64,000 nt of DNA from contig NC_037271.1 in assembly GCF_000002425.4 (NCBI RefSeq), positions 4,927,610-4,991,609 of the forward strand, read 5' to 3'. The notes under the pieces are model-generated. The model had not been told where the DNA came from. It saw only the letters and a program-made list of their open reading frames with translations, and did no database searches. A program made the position numbers and the translations under genes. The DNA comes from Physcomitrium patens. Its lineage: Eukaryota; Streptophyta; Bryopsida; Funariales; Funariaceae. Shown one piece after another: positions 1 through 12,591 of this stretch; the first letter of the stretch is position 1; every line of letters begins with the position of its first letter.

Positions 1-1745
1 CTAAAACTAAAAGATGCAAGATTATATACCAAGATAAAAAAGTATGTATCTTACACTATTAAAGTTGACTTCCTAAGATACATTATTTCAAATAATAGTC
101 TTATAATAGTTCGAAAGAAGGTCCAAACTATCATAGATTAAAAGATCTCAAAAATAATTAAAGACGTATAATATTTTTTGAAATTTTCTAATTATTATAA
201 GATCTTTATCAAGAACTTTTCTAAAGTTGTGGCTCTTCTTATATGTCTAACATATAAAGAAAAACTTAAATGAAGCAATTAAGTTGAAGCATCTTTTGAA
301 GCCTTAAAGACAACATTTACTTTTATACCAATTTTGTATCATGCTAATTTTTCTAAGGTATTTTTTATGAAAGTAGACATATCAAATTTTACTAGGGATG
401 TTATTTTGTTAAAAATGGGAGTAAATGACAAGCTCTACCAAGTAGCTTTCTATTCTAAGAAAATTTTAGTAATTGAGAATAACTATGAAATCAATAATAA
501 AGAGCTTTTTGTAATCATAGATTCATTTTAAGAATTGTATCATTATTTAGAAGGTTCATTGAATCTAATCATCATGTATACAGATCAGAAGAATTTCAAA
601 TACTACATGATGATATGTATTTTGAATTGTTATCAAGTCCATTGGAGCATGTTTTTATTAATATTTGGTTTTAAGATCATTAATTCATTCAAAAAATAAT
701 AAATTTTATCAAATACACTTTTTAGTCATTCTTATTTTGTATTAAAAGAAAAAGATGGATCTTTTAATTAAAAAAGAATGATTTTTTTAAAGCTAGATTG
801 TTTTCATCTTTTAGCAATAAAATCAACATTAATTCAACTTTTCTCAAGCAAGTTCAATCAAGTATATCCTCTGATCTTCTTGTTTATGATATTAAAAATA
901 ATTCTTCTAAATTTCATGATTCTTCTAAATTCAAATTCAAGAATAATCTATTATATTTTGAAGGACAATAATACATTCAAAAGATAAAGTATAATTATAG
1001 AATGGATGAATCAAGTTTTGGAGTAGTATTTGAGGTGTACCATCAACTATCATCAAGATGAATGAACAACTCTTTTACCATTGGCAAATTTTGCATATAA
1101 TAATTTGGTACATCTTTCTACTCAAAAAATATTTTTTTTGCCAATTATGATTATCATCCATAATTTAATATTTTTGACTTTTCAAAAATTAATAATCTTG
1201 CAACAAAAGATTTGAAAAATTATTTTTCAGATCTACATGCAATAATGAAGGTACAATTAAAGGAAGCTTAAGAAAAACAAAAGATCAATATAGATGCCTA
1301 TCACAAGGAACAACCACAATTTAATGTAGATGACAAGGTATGGTTACTTTATCACAACATCAAGATTACTCATCTTTGTAATAAGTTGAATTATTACAAG
1401 CTTGAACCTTTTTCTTATTTGTAAATAAATCAATCTTATTGCTTATTGATTATATCTATTAGAATCTATGAAGATCCATCTCATATTTCATTTATCTCTT
1501 CTTGAATCATGTAAGATAGTGAATATCTCGAGAAGAAGACAAATACCACCTCTTCTTATAAAAGTAGATAATAATGAAAAGTTTAAGATGTAAGAAGTCT
1601 TAGATTTAAGGCGGTGCCAAAATAAATTAGAATATTTTTTTTCATTGATACAGATATGATATTAGTAAATGCACATAAGAATTAGCAAAGAATTTTGTAA
1701 ATGCAACAAAAAAAGGTTGAGGCTTTTTATTGAAAATATCTATAA
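1..1745 (+). pseudogene. A0 pol remnant: RT end, RNase H, integrase ends, chromodomain
   Basis: From 1 to about 240 the frame matches the RT thumb and connection of family A. At 240-535 follows RNase H, including an open stretch at 334-531 that reads like the element's MxxDxSxF and FxxxKxxxxxxNYEI motifs. Bases 780-985 resemble the integrase N-terminal region. The sequence then jumps to the integrase C-terminal part (about 1,010-1,420), which retains the QYLRCTINYHQD-like stretch in altered form. A degraded chromodomain lies near 1,560-1,740. The jump at about 985-1,010 removes the part that would carry the first two catalytic Asp residues. Many in-frame stops are present. Non-functional. Confidence 0.8.
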
Positions 1746-1789
1746 AAAATAAAATGATGAATAGAAAACCTTTGCTATAAAAATAAATA

Positions 1790-2290
1790 AGATCCACACA
1801 AGATAGTATTTTATCTTCTATTCTTATTTGTAGCTTTCATATATTTGTGGTATTGAGGAGATGGAAAATCAACAACTAGTACATTCAACTCAACCGCTAT
1901 TATTTGTTAATTTACCAAATAAGACATTATAATTGTCACAACCTTCAAGATAATGTAATTGAAATGAAGATCCTTAAGAAAGATATGTTCTTCTTTAAAT
2001 AGATGGCAAGATACAACATGTTTGATATCACGACTTTGGAAAGAATTTCTAATATTTGATGATTTTATTAGAAGTAGGAACAACTCTTAACAATGTTTGA
2101 AATATTTTATTTGAAAGAACATATAAAGGCTTCAACAATGATCAAATAATAGGATGGTATTCTTACATTAGTACAAGATATTATTAATAGTTAAAAAAAC
2201 CTATCAACCATATTTGAAGAGAATAAAGATCAAAATATGTAACAAACATAAATTCTTGTATCTTAGATTTTTTAATATATGATAAGCATT
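1790..2290 (+). pseudogene. A0 copy of the family A 3' accessory reading frame
   Basis: Downstream of the chromodomain, a stretch of about 500 bp aligns with the regions after the chromodomain in A2 (12,060-12,540) and A4 (minus, 31,960-32,445). One frame keeps recognisable islands such as ENQQLVHSTQ and ILLEVGTT, broken by TAA/TAG codons where the other copies have Gln or Arg. The function is unknown and I recognise no domain. It may be an extra ORF or a long 3' leader to the polypurine tract; see findings. Confidence 0.5.
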
Positions 2291-2447
2291 GTTTTCGAAT
2301 CCTGGTGGCTTATAAAATCCAAATTTTTATTGCTTTTTAAGAGGTCTTTCTTAAATGATTATCTACTAATCAACTTTGAAGTGTTTATAAATTAGATTTT
2401 TTAACCACACCTTCTAATTTCCAAATAACCTCTCTTTTGTTGTAGGT

Positions 2448-2964
2448 TGTCAAAGACATATATATTTATTATGATATTTATCTATATGATTAAGTAAAAA
2501 TAATTAAAAGTAGATTTATTTCATTATTCTTTCTAAAAAAGCATCCTAGAAGTTTTATTGATGCAGCTTTGATTTTACATGTGTTTGTAGGATAGAGACT
2601 TGGTCAATAAATTAATCATTTTTTGGTAGCTTTTGAAACAAGCTAGTTATGTGGTAAAAATATGAAAAACTTCCCTTGCAATTAAAGATATGTGTCTTAC
2701 AAAGTCAGCACGTTTTGAAGGTCCTATAAGATATTGTCACGTAGTTCCTACTTAGGAGTATATAAGGATTCAAGAATGAAGCCTTCTTCACTCTTGACAA
2801 TGCCTTTCTTATACTTAATCTTGTTTCCAGACTTTCTAGTCTTCTTTTCTTTTGCAATAGCCATTCTAGTTTATTATTATATCATCTTTGAGTGATATTT
2901 TTTCTTTGTAAGTGCCACATGAGAGTATTAATATTTTAATTCTTTGAAATTCATATCCCTGACA
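2448..2964 (+). repeat. LTR shared by A0 (3') and A1 (5')
   Basis: A 517-bp family A LTR in plus orientation that starts TGTCAAAG and ends CCTGACA. It aligns along its whole length with 8,179-8,730 and with the reverse complements of 31,365-31,917 and 49,526-50,070. It keeps the TATA-like stretch followed by the GAAGCCTTCTTCACTC segment. Internal sequence of one element ends at its left edge and internal sequence of another begins at its right edge, with no target duplication visible. It therefore serves both copies. Confidence 0.85.
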
Positions 2965-3359
2965 ATTCGACAAGAATGCTAATTTTTTTATTTTTGTCTT
3001 GTTTTAGAAGTGAGTGAATTATATCACTTCTATTATTGAATTTTGAAGGTTGTAGATTATGCATTTTTAAATAAAACATTTAGTTTTTTTTAACATTAAT
3101 TATTATTATTATTTTTATTTTTTAAAGAAAGATATTATCTTTTTTATGGAAATTTTTATTTGATATTAGAGGTTGCGGATCACCCTTCTCTTATTTGACT
3201 TGTAGATTTCTTAAGTTATTTGAATCAAAAAGAAAAAATCAAGGATGCTAGTCTTAGTGGAAGTGAGAATAAATTTGTAATTATTATAAATCTTCACAAA
3301 CTTATCAATACTCTTTAAATAAAAACTTCATACATTACTAATATCAACTATAAAAATAA

Positions 3360-5190
3360 TAATATTTTTTTGATGGACAATTCAAAATCTACATTAAAAA
3401 ATTGTGCAGAAGGAAGCAAGTAGATCGACTTCACAACCAAATTCAAGAAGTTTTGCTTGTACAAGTATGATGGAGATATAAATTAGTATGACCAATAAGT
3501 TTAATAGAACAACATCAAAAATTTAGAGATTTTTGCATCAAATGAAGTTTTATCTAAGGTTGCATTTCTTCCAATATCTTGATGGATTTACTCAAGTTGG
3601 ATTTATAGGCGCACTTCTATTTGGAAGTGCATGGCTTGAACAATAAATTATTCTAAAGATTTAGCTTTTAATATTATCAATAAAAAATCTTTGAATGCAA
3701 TAATTGATTATTTGAAAGGTATTGAGAACAAAGACTTGGTTGAAGAAAAAATTATGATGGTAGCTTCCAAGTTTTTAGAAACTTATATATGAAGGCTAAA
3801 ATCAATATATATTAATACAATGAGTTTTAAATCCCTCACTAAGTAAGAAAAGAGTGAACATTTTCAAAAAAAATTGTACTTATATTATGGAAAAATTAAG
3901 CATACTATTCAACATTGTTCAAAAAAGTAATGCAATCACAAAATGAAGGGCACAATTGCAAAAGAAGACAATGTATTAGAAAACAAGTTTTTCTAGCTAT
4001 AATAAGGACCATGCGATTGAAATCATGTACAACATCTAGTAAAGATCCTATTTTCTCTTTAGATCTTTCATCTTTTTTTACAATAGATGTGTATTTAGGA
4101 CCTAAAAATCACAGTCTTTGCATAATTAGATTCAAGAGCCTCAATCTCTTATATAGACAAAGATTTTATTGAAGAACAAGAAATACCTTTAGTCAAGAAA
4201 TTTAAATCCTACGTATAGAAGTCATAGATGGTTATTTGTTGTCTTTTAAAGATATTATTCATAAAAATATTGTTTTTAGATGTAATAATTAAATATTATA
4301 ATAATATAGTAATATTAAATGTAATAAAATCTCTCTTTAATCTAGTTATTTTAGAATTATTGTGGTTAAAAAAATGTAATCCTCAAATAGAGTGGATTTT
4401 TTGTAACCTTAATTTTTCTTGTAGTTTAATCCAAAGTTTCAATAGTGAAGTAGAAATAAATAAGTCTAATATATCCAAAGAGGAATAAATCAAATAATAA
4501 TGGGAGCTCCTAATTTTTTCAAAAACTTATTTATTAAAGCCAAAACCAATACAAATTAATATGGTACATTTTAAACCTCTCATAAAGTGGAAAAAGAATC
4601 AACAACATTAAGACGGCTTATGCTTATATTGTGAAAAAGGTAATCATCTTGCTCAATATTATCCAAAAAAAATACAATTACAAAATGAGAAGCATAATTT
4701 CCAAAGAAAAAAATGTGTTGAAAAATGAATTTCTCTAACTACAATAAGGACCATGCAATTGGAATCATATACAACATCTAGTAAAGGTTTTATTCTCTCT
4801 TCCAATCCTTCATCTTGGTTAACAATAGCAATTTGTTTAGGACCAAAAAATCACAAAGTCTTAGCCTTGTTGGATTTAGGAATGTCATCTTATTTTATGG
4901 ATGAAGACTTTGTCAAAAAATAAGATATATCCTTATTTTAGAAAATTAAACTTGTACATGTAGAAGTAATAGATTGACATTCAGTGTCTTCTAAGAATAT
5001 TACACATGAAACTATTTCTATAGAAGTAGCAACTAGTGGTCACAATAGTTTAATAATATTTATTTTGATTAAATTTCCTTCTAATCCAATCATTTTAAGA
5101 TTATTATAGTTAGAAAGATATAACCCTCTAATAGACTAGATTTCTTTCAATCTTAATTTCTTCCATAGTTTAAACTAAAGTCTTACTAAA
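3360..5190 (+). pseudogene. A1 gag and protease, with a tandem-duplicated segment
   Basis: The gag core is strongly decayed at 3,360-3,800; an island reading GFIGALLFGSAW parallels RFIGTLLSGSAL of the A4 gag. A zinc knuckle and protease follow at about 3,815-4,490, and the same pair returns at about 4,540-5,190, shifted by roughly 740 bp. The second copy keeps CLYCEKGNHLAQYY, in which the last Cys of the CCHC knuckle has become Tyr, and a protease segment LLDLGMS in place of the canonical DSG/DTG. The first copy has a disrupted active-site region. The two are clearly diverged, so the duplication is not recent. Confidence 0.75.
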
Positions 5191-6640
5191 TAAGTAGAAA
5201 CTCATCAGTCTAGTACATTCAAATCCTTTTTGGAAAGAAAAATATAAATATTCTTCTAGAGTATCATCCTTATGATTGTACCATTGATCTTCAAGAAGGA
5301 ATTCAACCACTATTTGGACCAATCTATAGCCTATGATAAAATGAGTTGGTTGCAATCAAAGAGTATATTGATAAAAACTTGGCTAAGAACTTTATACACC
5401 ATTCTAAATCTCCAGTCAATACTCCTATCTTATTTGTGAAGAAAAAAAATAGATCTCTACGGATGTGTGTGGATTATTGAGGATTTAATAAGATCACTAT
5501 CAAGAATAGGTATCCTTTACTTTTAATTTCAAGACTTCTTGATCAACTAAATCAAGCAAAAATCTATACAAAAATAGATCTACAAAGAACATATAATTTG
5601 GTGTACATAAAAAAAAGAGATAAATAGAAGATTGCTTTTTGAATTAGGTATAGATATTTTGAATATAATGTCATATCTTTTAGACTCATAAATATACCAA
5701 CTAATTTTTAACATTTAATGAATGATATCTTTCATGAATTTCTTGATGATTTTATCATCTATTATTTAGACGATATTTTAATCTATTCTAAGAATAAAAA
5801 AGAAAACATGAAGTTCATATTTGTTGTGTATTACAAAAACTAAGAGATGCAAGACTATATGCAAAGATAAAAAAATGTATATTCTACACTACTCAAGTTG
5901 ACTTTTTGGTATACATCATTTCCAATGAAGGCTTTATAATGGATTCAAAGAAAGTCCAAACTATGATAGATTGGAAGATCTCAAAAAAAATAAGAGATAT
6001 GTAATACTTTTTGGACTTTGCTAATTATTACCAAATTTTTATCAAGAACTTTTTTTAAGTTACAATTCTATTTATACGTTTGACTTGTAAAGACAAACTT
6101 GATTGGAATAAAGAAGTCAAAGCAATGATTATTGCTTTGAAGAAAGAATTTACTTTTGTATCAACTTTTTATTGCATTGACTTTTTTAAGATATTCTTTA
6201 TGGAAACAAATGCATCAGACTTTGCCTTAAGTGTAGTATTGTCACAAATGAAAACAGATGACAAACTCCATCTAGTAGCTTTTATTTTAGAAAATTTTTA
6301 GTAGCCAAGATTAACTATGAGATCTACAACAAAGAACTTCTTGTAATTATAGATTCATTTGAAGAATAACATTATTATTTAGAAGGAGCTTAAAGTCTAG
6401 TGACTATTTATAAAAATTATAAAAACCTTGAGTATTTTATGTCTGTATTTGTTTTGAATCATCGCCAAGCCCATTGAAATATGTATTTATCAATATTTGA
6501 TTTTAAGAGCACATATTAACCTCAAAAATAACAAGATTTATTAGATATTCTTTCTAAAAACTCTTATCGTGTACCAAAAGAAAGAGACAAATCTTTTAAT
6601 CAATAAAAAAAATCATCTTGAAGTAAGAATATTTTCATCT
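5191..6640 (+). pseudogene. A1 reverse transcriptase and RNase H
   Basis: RT motifs are visible in order: a [18 protein letters not shown] stretch near 5,435-5,475, the [15 protein letters not shown] region near 5,570-5,600, and the catalytic YLDD box followed by ILIYSK at about 5,764-5,790. RNase H follows from about 6,060, with an open stretch at 6,080-6,301 that contains FFMETNASDFALSVVLSQM, whose Asp-Ala/Asn-Ser-Asp pattern is typical of Ty3/gypsy RNase H. Frame breaks and stops occur between motifs. The YLDD box survives, but the protein as a whole does not. Confidence 0.82.
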
Positions 6641-8095
6641 TTGAGCAATAAAATCAATATTAACTATTGATTCAACCATTATTAAATAAATTCATTCAAA
6701 TATGTCCTTTGATTTTTTTATTCATGATATCAAGAATCTTTCTTCTAAATCTTATGATATTTCAAAGTTTGAATTTAAGAACAACCTACTTTATTTTTAA
6801 GGATGACTATATATTTTAGAAAGAAAAATGTGTTTATGAATTTTTTAAACATGTTACATCTTTCCAACAATAAGACATTTTGAATATTAAAAAACTTTAG
6901 AGCTTATATTTAGAGATCTTTAGTGACTGCAAATGTGGAAGGTAGTAAAAGACTTTGTTTAGCCATATGACATTTGTTCAAGATCTAAAACTCTTCATTA
7001 TCAATACTATAAACTTCTCCAACTATTACTTATATCCAAAAAAGTCATAGTCTTCTATTTCTATGGATTTTATTACAGATCTTGTAAGTTCAAATTCATA
7101 TGATTTTATATTTGTAATCGTAGATTGCTTCATAAAAATAATACATTTTGTACCACATATCAAATCTATTTCAAGTGAAGAAATAGCAAAGCTTTTCATT
7201 AATTATATCTATCACTATTATAGATTGCCAAAGGATATTATATCAAATATGAGAACTCAATTTATATCAAGATTTAAAAAAATACTATTCAAGATTTTAA
7301 ACATGAATATAAAGCTCTCTTTGACTTTTCATCTTCAAATTCATAGACAAAAAAAACGAGTGAATGAAATTCTAGAGCAGTATTTAAGGTGTACCATCAA
7401 TTATTATCAAGATGATTTGACAACTCTTTTGCCATTGGTAGATTATTCATATAATAATTTCGTACATTCTTCTATTCAACAAATATCTTTTTTTACTAAT
7501 TATAGTTATCATCTATGACTTAATACTTTTGACTTTTCAAAAGTTGATAATCTTGTGGCAAAAGATTTAGCAAATCATTTGTCAGAGCTACATGTAACAA
7601 TAAAGATACAATTAAAAGAAGCTCAAGAATGATAAAAGTCAAATGTAGATGCCTATCACAAGGAATAAATACAATTCAATTTGGGTGGTAAGTTATGGTT
7701 ACTTCATGACAATATTAAATCTATTCATCCTTGTAATAAGTTGAACTATTATAGGTTGGCACCTTTTCCTATTTATAAATAAATCAATCTTGTTGCTTAT
7801 CGATTATATCTACAAGAGTCTATGAAAATCCACCTTCTATTTTATATGTCTCTTTTTGAGCCATATAAGATAGTGAATATCTTGAAAAAAAAGGAAAATG
7901 CCACCTCTTCCTATAGAAGTGGATAATAATCAAGAGTTCGAGGTAGAAGAAGTCTTAAATTTAAAGTGGTGCCAAAATAGGTTAAAATATCTTATTTATT
8001 GGTTTAGATATAATATTAGTAAATTTTCATAGGAACCAGCAAAGAAACTTATAAATACAATAAAGAAAATTGAGGCCTTTCATCTACAACATCTA
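6641..8095 (+). pseudogene. A1 integrase and chromodomain
   Basis: The integrase core is best preserved at 7,063-7,518, open for 151 codons. It starts MDFITDLVSS, carrying the first catalytic Asp, and continues through HYYRLPKDIIS to the QYLRCTINYYQDD region. The second Asp is affected: SDRGTQF of A4 reads SNMRTQF here. The third acidic residue falls in the EILEQYL region. The linker and C-terminal part run to about 7,850, and a degraded chromodomain with an EFEVEEVL-like start lies near 7,930-8,090. Several stops and one active-site change make it inactive. Confidence 0.82.
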
Positions 8096-8178
8096 TCAAA
8101 ATTAAGATAAAGAATTGTAAAGATCCATGAAAAATGATGATCGCTCCTCATGGAACTTGTTCCTAGAAGAGAAAATAA

Positions 8179-8730
8179 TGTCATGAGCATATATATATTT
8201 ATCTCAATAGTTACTTATATGATTATATAGAAGTAGGTAAATATAGATTTATTTCATAAAGTCTTCTAAAAAAGCTTCCTAGAAGCTTCATAGACATGAT
8301 TTTGATTTTAGATATATTTGTAGGTTAGAAACTTAGCCAACAAAGTTAATTACGTATTGGTAGCTTATAGAACAAGTTAACTCTATGAATTAGATTGTAA
8401 AACAAGCTAATTATATGCCGCATACATAGATAACTTACGTTGTAAATTAAGACATGTGGCTAATAAAGTCAATACATGTTGGAGGTCCTATAGAACATTG
8501 CCACATAGCTCCTAGTTAGAGAATATGTATGGAGGTAAGAGTGAAGCCTTCTTCACTCTTGTCATTGCCTTTCTAGTCTTTAGTCCTTTATCAAGACTTT
8601 CTAATCTTCTTATTTTTAGCAATAGCTATTTTAGTTCAATATTATATCAACTTTGAGTGACTTTTTAGTTCTTTTTAGTGATACAAGAGTGTATTGAGGA
8701 TTTTTTTTTTCAAAATTCATATCCTTGATA
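8179..8730 (+). repeat. 3' LTR of A1
   Basis: A 552-bp LTR that starts TGTCATGAGC directly after a purine-rich tract and ends near CCTTGATA, where CA has become TA. It aligns with the other family A LTRs, including the TATA-like stretch and the conserved GAAGCCTTCTTCACTCTTG segment about 380 bp in. Confidence 0.85.
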
Positions 8731-9884
8731 GTATTAGAATGGTTAATAAATTAATTTTATTAGAATGGATATAAAATACTTTATTTTTAATTTTATTTAT
8801 TTTTATTATAATATTTAAATTATATAGAATTTAGATGTTCAGTATAGAGCTTTAAGAGAAGGTGGAAGCCTAAAGATTAGATCTTAACTACTAAGAGACT
8901 TATGGAGAGGGATGAAATCAAGGCATGGTTGGATGAAGATAAAAGATAAAGATCTTTATCTCTATTAATTGAAGGCTATGTCCAATGGACATTCAGCAGG
9001 TTGTTCGTGACTTTAATAAGGATTTTGACAACTTCAGAAGAGATACTTTAGAATTAGAAGTAAGAGTTGTAAGGATTATAATTTGGATTATAATTTGTGT
9101 AAAAATATTAGAAGATTTGAAATTAGGATGATGAAGTTATAACAATTTGAAGTTAAGATGTCTTTTTAAGATATATTATAGCTATTTTGAGGATACGAAG
9201 AATTTTATAATAGATTTTAGAAATCAAAAGGTGCAACTATAAAGTTTATTTTTATATTTATATCTTTTTTGAAAGAATTTTTATATTTGGAATTTATATA
9301 AAGAAGTTATAGAGCAGTAAAGACAATACATATAATTCAGAGGCAATAAGTGAGTCGTTTTATTGATTGTAATGGTTTAAGCCATATTATGAGTTTCTAG
9401 ATAAATTTTGGCTCAAAATTTTTAAAAGTGTGTGTTATTAAGTTTAAAAGTTATATATCAAAATTTTATAGTATTTAATTACTTAATTTTTGAGATATAA
9501 AGAGATTTGTACATAGGCATATGTAAATAAGGGTTTGAAGCTATCGTTAGAATTTAGGCAAAATCTCAAGATCCGTAACAAATTTATAGTTGGAATTTGC
9601 TATGGTAGTTTTTAAAAGTACATCAGTACTTCATGTAAAATTTGGATTTTTTTAAATATTCCAATTATAAAATATGAGATGTTGAAATTTGAAAAAAAAT
9701 TACCTTAAAGATATACAAGTTTTTGTAATATTTTTATCACATTTTAGATGATCTTTGATACTTATGTATCAATGTGATTGCCTCTATAGGAACAATTTTA
9801 TATATAATCTTTGTAGTTTTTTTAATCTTGAGGCTTGATTGAACAATTAGTGATAGCCAAAAGCCTAGTGCTTGCTTAAGACAA
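8731..9884. other. Gene-free stretch with D4-like LTR debris
   Basis: AT-rich and without a credible coding frame. The part at about 9,370-9,680 resembles the reverse complement of D4 (about 27,040-27,300): both read through a GCTCAAAATTTTTAAAA block, then a run ending in a TAAATTTATAGTTG block. It is therefore probably a plus-strand relic of the same LTR type. The rest (8,731-9,370) shows nothing I can name. Confidence 0.4.
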
Positions 9885-12015
9885 CTTCTTTCTACTACGA
9901 CACTGTCAAAGATGTGTAATATTTTTTAAAATTTGTCAATTGTTCTTGAATCTTCATCAAGAACTTTTCTTAAGTTGCAGCTCATCTTACATGTCTAATA
10001 TGTTAAAACAAACTTAAGTAGAGCAAAGAAGTTGAAACATCTTTTAAAGCCTTGAAGACAATATTTATTTTTATACCAATTTTGTATCACGTCAATTTTT
10101 CTAAGGCATTTCATAAAAACATACACATTAAATTTTACTATAGATGTTGTTTTATTACAAGTAGGAGTAGATGATAAGCTCCATTTGATAGCCTTTCATT
10201 CTAATAAATTTTTAATAGCCAAAATTAATTACAAGATCTACAACAAAGAAATTTTTGTAATTATAGATTCATTTCAAAAATAGCATCATTATCTTGAAGG
10301 CACTTCTAATCCAATAATTGTATATATGGATTACAAAAAAATCAAGTATTTCATGTTGACACATATTTTGAATCATTGTCAAGCCTGTGAAAATATATTT
10401 TTATCAAGATTTGATTTCAAGATCATCTATAGATCAAAAAAAAAAACAAAGTTTAGTAAATTTTTCTTTTAGATGTTTTTAACTTGCATCAAAAGAAAAA
10501 AAATGTAGCTTTTAATTACCAAAGAATAATTCTCTTGAAGCTAAAGCATTTTCTTCTTTGAGTAATAAAATCAACATTGATTGTTGATTCAATTTTTAGC
10601 AAGCAAATTCAATCAAATATGTTTTCTAATCCACTTGTTCAAGATATCAAGAATAATTCTTTCAAGTCTCATAATACTTTCAAATTTGAATCTAAATTTT
10701 TTTTTCTATTTTAAAAAAGAATTATATATTTTAGAAGACAAAATATAATTATGTGTTCTTCAAACTTGTCATAACTTTTCAATAGTGAGATATTTTGGAT
10801 ATAATAAGACTTTGGAGCTAATATTTAGAGATTTTTGGTAGCCTCAAATGTGATCGACAGTCAAAAACTTTATACAATCATGTAATATTTATTCAAGTTT
10901 CAAAATTCTTTGTCATCAATCTTTTTGATTTCTTCAATCATTACCTATTTTAGAACAACTATAGTCTTTTATTTCTATAGATTTTATTATGGATCTTTCA
11001 ATCTTTGATTTATATGATTTTATATTTATCATAGTAGATTGCTTTATCAAAATGATATATTTTGTAGCATGTACAAAATCTATCATAGGTGAAGAAATAG
11101 CTAAGTTTTTCTTAACAATATCTAATGTTATTATGGATTGTCCAAGGATATTATATTAAATAAGGAGACTTAATTTATATTGAGATTTTGAAGAATACTT
11201 TTTAAGATATTAAAGGTAGATATATAGCTCTCTTTGACTTTTTATCCTCAAATCAATGGACAAGCAAACCAGATGAATCAAATTTTAGACCAATATTTGA
11301 GGTATACTACCAATTATCATGAAGATGATTGTACAATTTTTTTGCTATTGAAAGAGTTTGCATAAAATAAGTCAATATATAGTTTTACTCAATAAATACC
11401 TTTCTTTGTCAATTATTATTATCATCCATGATTTGATACTTTTGACTTTTTAAAAGTTGATAATCTTGTGACAAAAGATTTGATAAATCGTTTATCAGAG
11501 TTACATGCAACAATAAAGGCATAGTTAAAAGGAACTCAAGAATGACAAAAAATAAATGCATATGCGTATTGCAAAGAATAATCACAATTCATTGTGAGTG
11601 AAAAAATAAAGCTACTTTGTTGCAATATCAAGACTATTTGTCTTTGTAAGAAGTTGGACTATTGTAAGCTTGAATCTTTTTTTTATTAATAAATAAGTCA
11701 ATTCTATTGCTTATTAATTATATTTGTCAAAATCTATGAAGATCCATCCCGTATTCTATGTATTACTTCTTGAGTCATATAAGACAATGAATATCTTGGG
11801 AAGAAGACAAATGCCAACTACTTCTAAAGAAGTGAATAATAATTAAGAATTCAAGGTAGAAAAAGTCTTAGATTCAAGGTGGCATCAAAATAGATTAGAA
11901 TATCTTGTTCATTGGTATAGACATGATATTAGTGAACGTACATCAAAGCCAAAAAAGAATCTTGTGAATGCAATAAAAAATTTTGAAGTTTATCATTGAT
12001 GACATCTATATAAAC
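9885..12015 (+). pseudogene. A2 pol remnant: RT end, RNase H, integrase, chromodomain
   Basis: The RT thumb (9,890-9,990), RNase H (10,000-10,320), integrase zinc-binding region (about 10,560-10,930), integrase core (about 10,970-11,560) and chromodomain (about 11,830-12,010) can be followed by comparison with A4. Every domain is broken by stops and small indels. The integrase core start is still readable as a MDFIMDLSI-like stretch near 10,976. There is no intact motif set; non-functional. Confidence 0.78.
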
Positions 12016-12059
12016 TAAGATAAAAAAATAGCAAATCTTTCTTATAAAAGAAACAAGAT

Positions 12060-12540
12060 CCAAAAAAGATAGCATTCTACGTTCTACTTTTGTTTGATAC
12101 TTTTGCACATTTATGATACTAAAGAAATAATTAATCAACAACTAACAGATTCAATTCAAGAGCTATCACTTGCTAATTTAGCAGACAAAATATTGTAATT
12201 ATTACAACCTTCAAAATAACATAATTGAGACGAAGATTCTTAAGAACAATACATCATTCTTCAAATAGATGGCAAGATACAATGTCTTTGGTATCACAAC
12301 CTTGAAAGAAACTCTCAATGTTTGGTGATTTTATTAGAGGTTGAAATGACACTTGACGTTATTTCAAATGTTTCATTTGAAGGGAGCTATAAAGACATCA
12401 ACAAAAATCAAATAATAAAGTGGTCTTCCTACCTTGGTATAAAATACCATTAATAGTTGAAAGGATCTATCAACAATCTTCAAAGAGAACAAAGATCAGA
12501 GTATGTGGCAAATGTAATTTGCTGCATCTTCAATTCCTTC
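12060..12540 (+). pseudogene. A2 copy of the family A 3' accessory reading frame
   Basis: After the chromodomain, one frame keeps INQQLTDSIQELSLANLADK, an ILQIDGKIQCLWYHNLER island and VSFEGSYKD, matching the A4 frame on the minus strand and the A0 frame. Stops fall mainly where A4 has Arg or Gln codons. The frame seems to end in all three readable copies at the same codon, a TAA near 12,450 here and a TGA in A4. No known domain is recognised. Confidence 0.5.
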
Positions 12541-12591
12541 AACATATGAAGATTTTTCCTTATGAAATTCCTCCCTAAAAGAAGAAATAAT

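Larger units (their letters stand above)
1..2447 (+). mobile_element. A0: truncated Ty3/gypsy chromovirus (3' half)
   Basis: The window opens inside a family A chromovirus. Recognisable in order are the end of the reverse transcriptase, RNase H, the start of integrase, the integrase tail, a chromodomain-like end and a 3' accessory frame, followed by an LTR at 2,448. Assignment rests on comparison with the better preserved minus-strand copy at 31,365-37,750. The left side lies outside the window. An internal deletion near 985-1,010 removes the integrase catalytic core, so this copy cannot integrate. Confidence 0.85.
2448..8730 (+). mobile_element. A1: decayed near-full-length Ty3/gypsy chromovirus
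   Basis: LTR, leader, gag, protease, RT, RNase H, integrase, chromodomain and 3' LTR follow each other in the plus direction over about 6.3 kb. The order protease-RT-RNase H-integrase identifies Ty3/gypsy, and the terminal chromodomain identifies a chromovirus. The gag zinc-knuckle/protease region is present twice. The 3' accessory frame seen in A0, A2 and A4 is deleted, leaving only the polypurine tract region before 8,179. Stops are frequent; the copy is dead. Confidence 0.88.

Noticed and set aside
2285..2320. Possible tRNA T arm near 2,294
   Set aside because: TTCGAATCC is present, but no flanking cloverleaf; the region is element 3' sequence.
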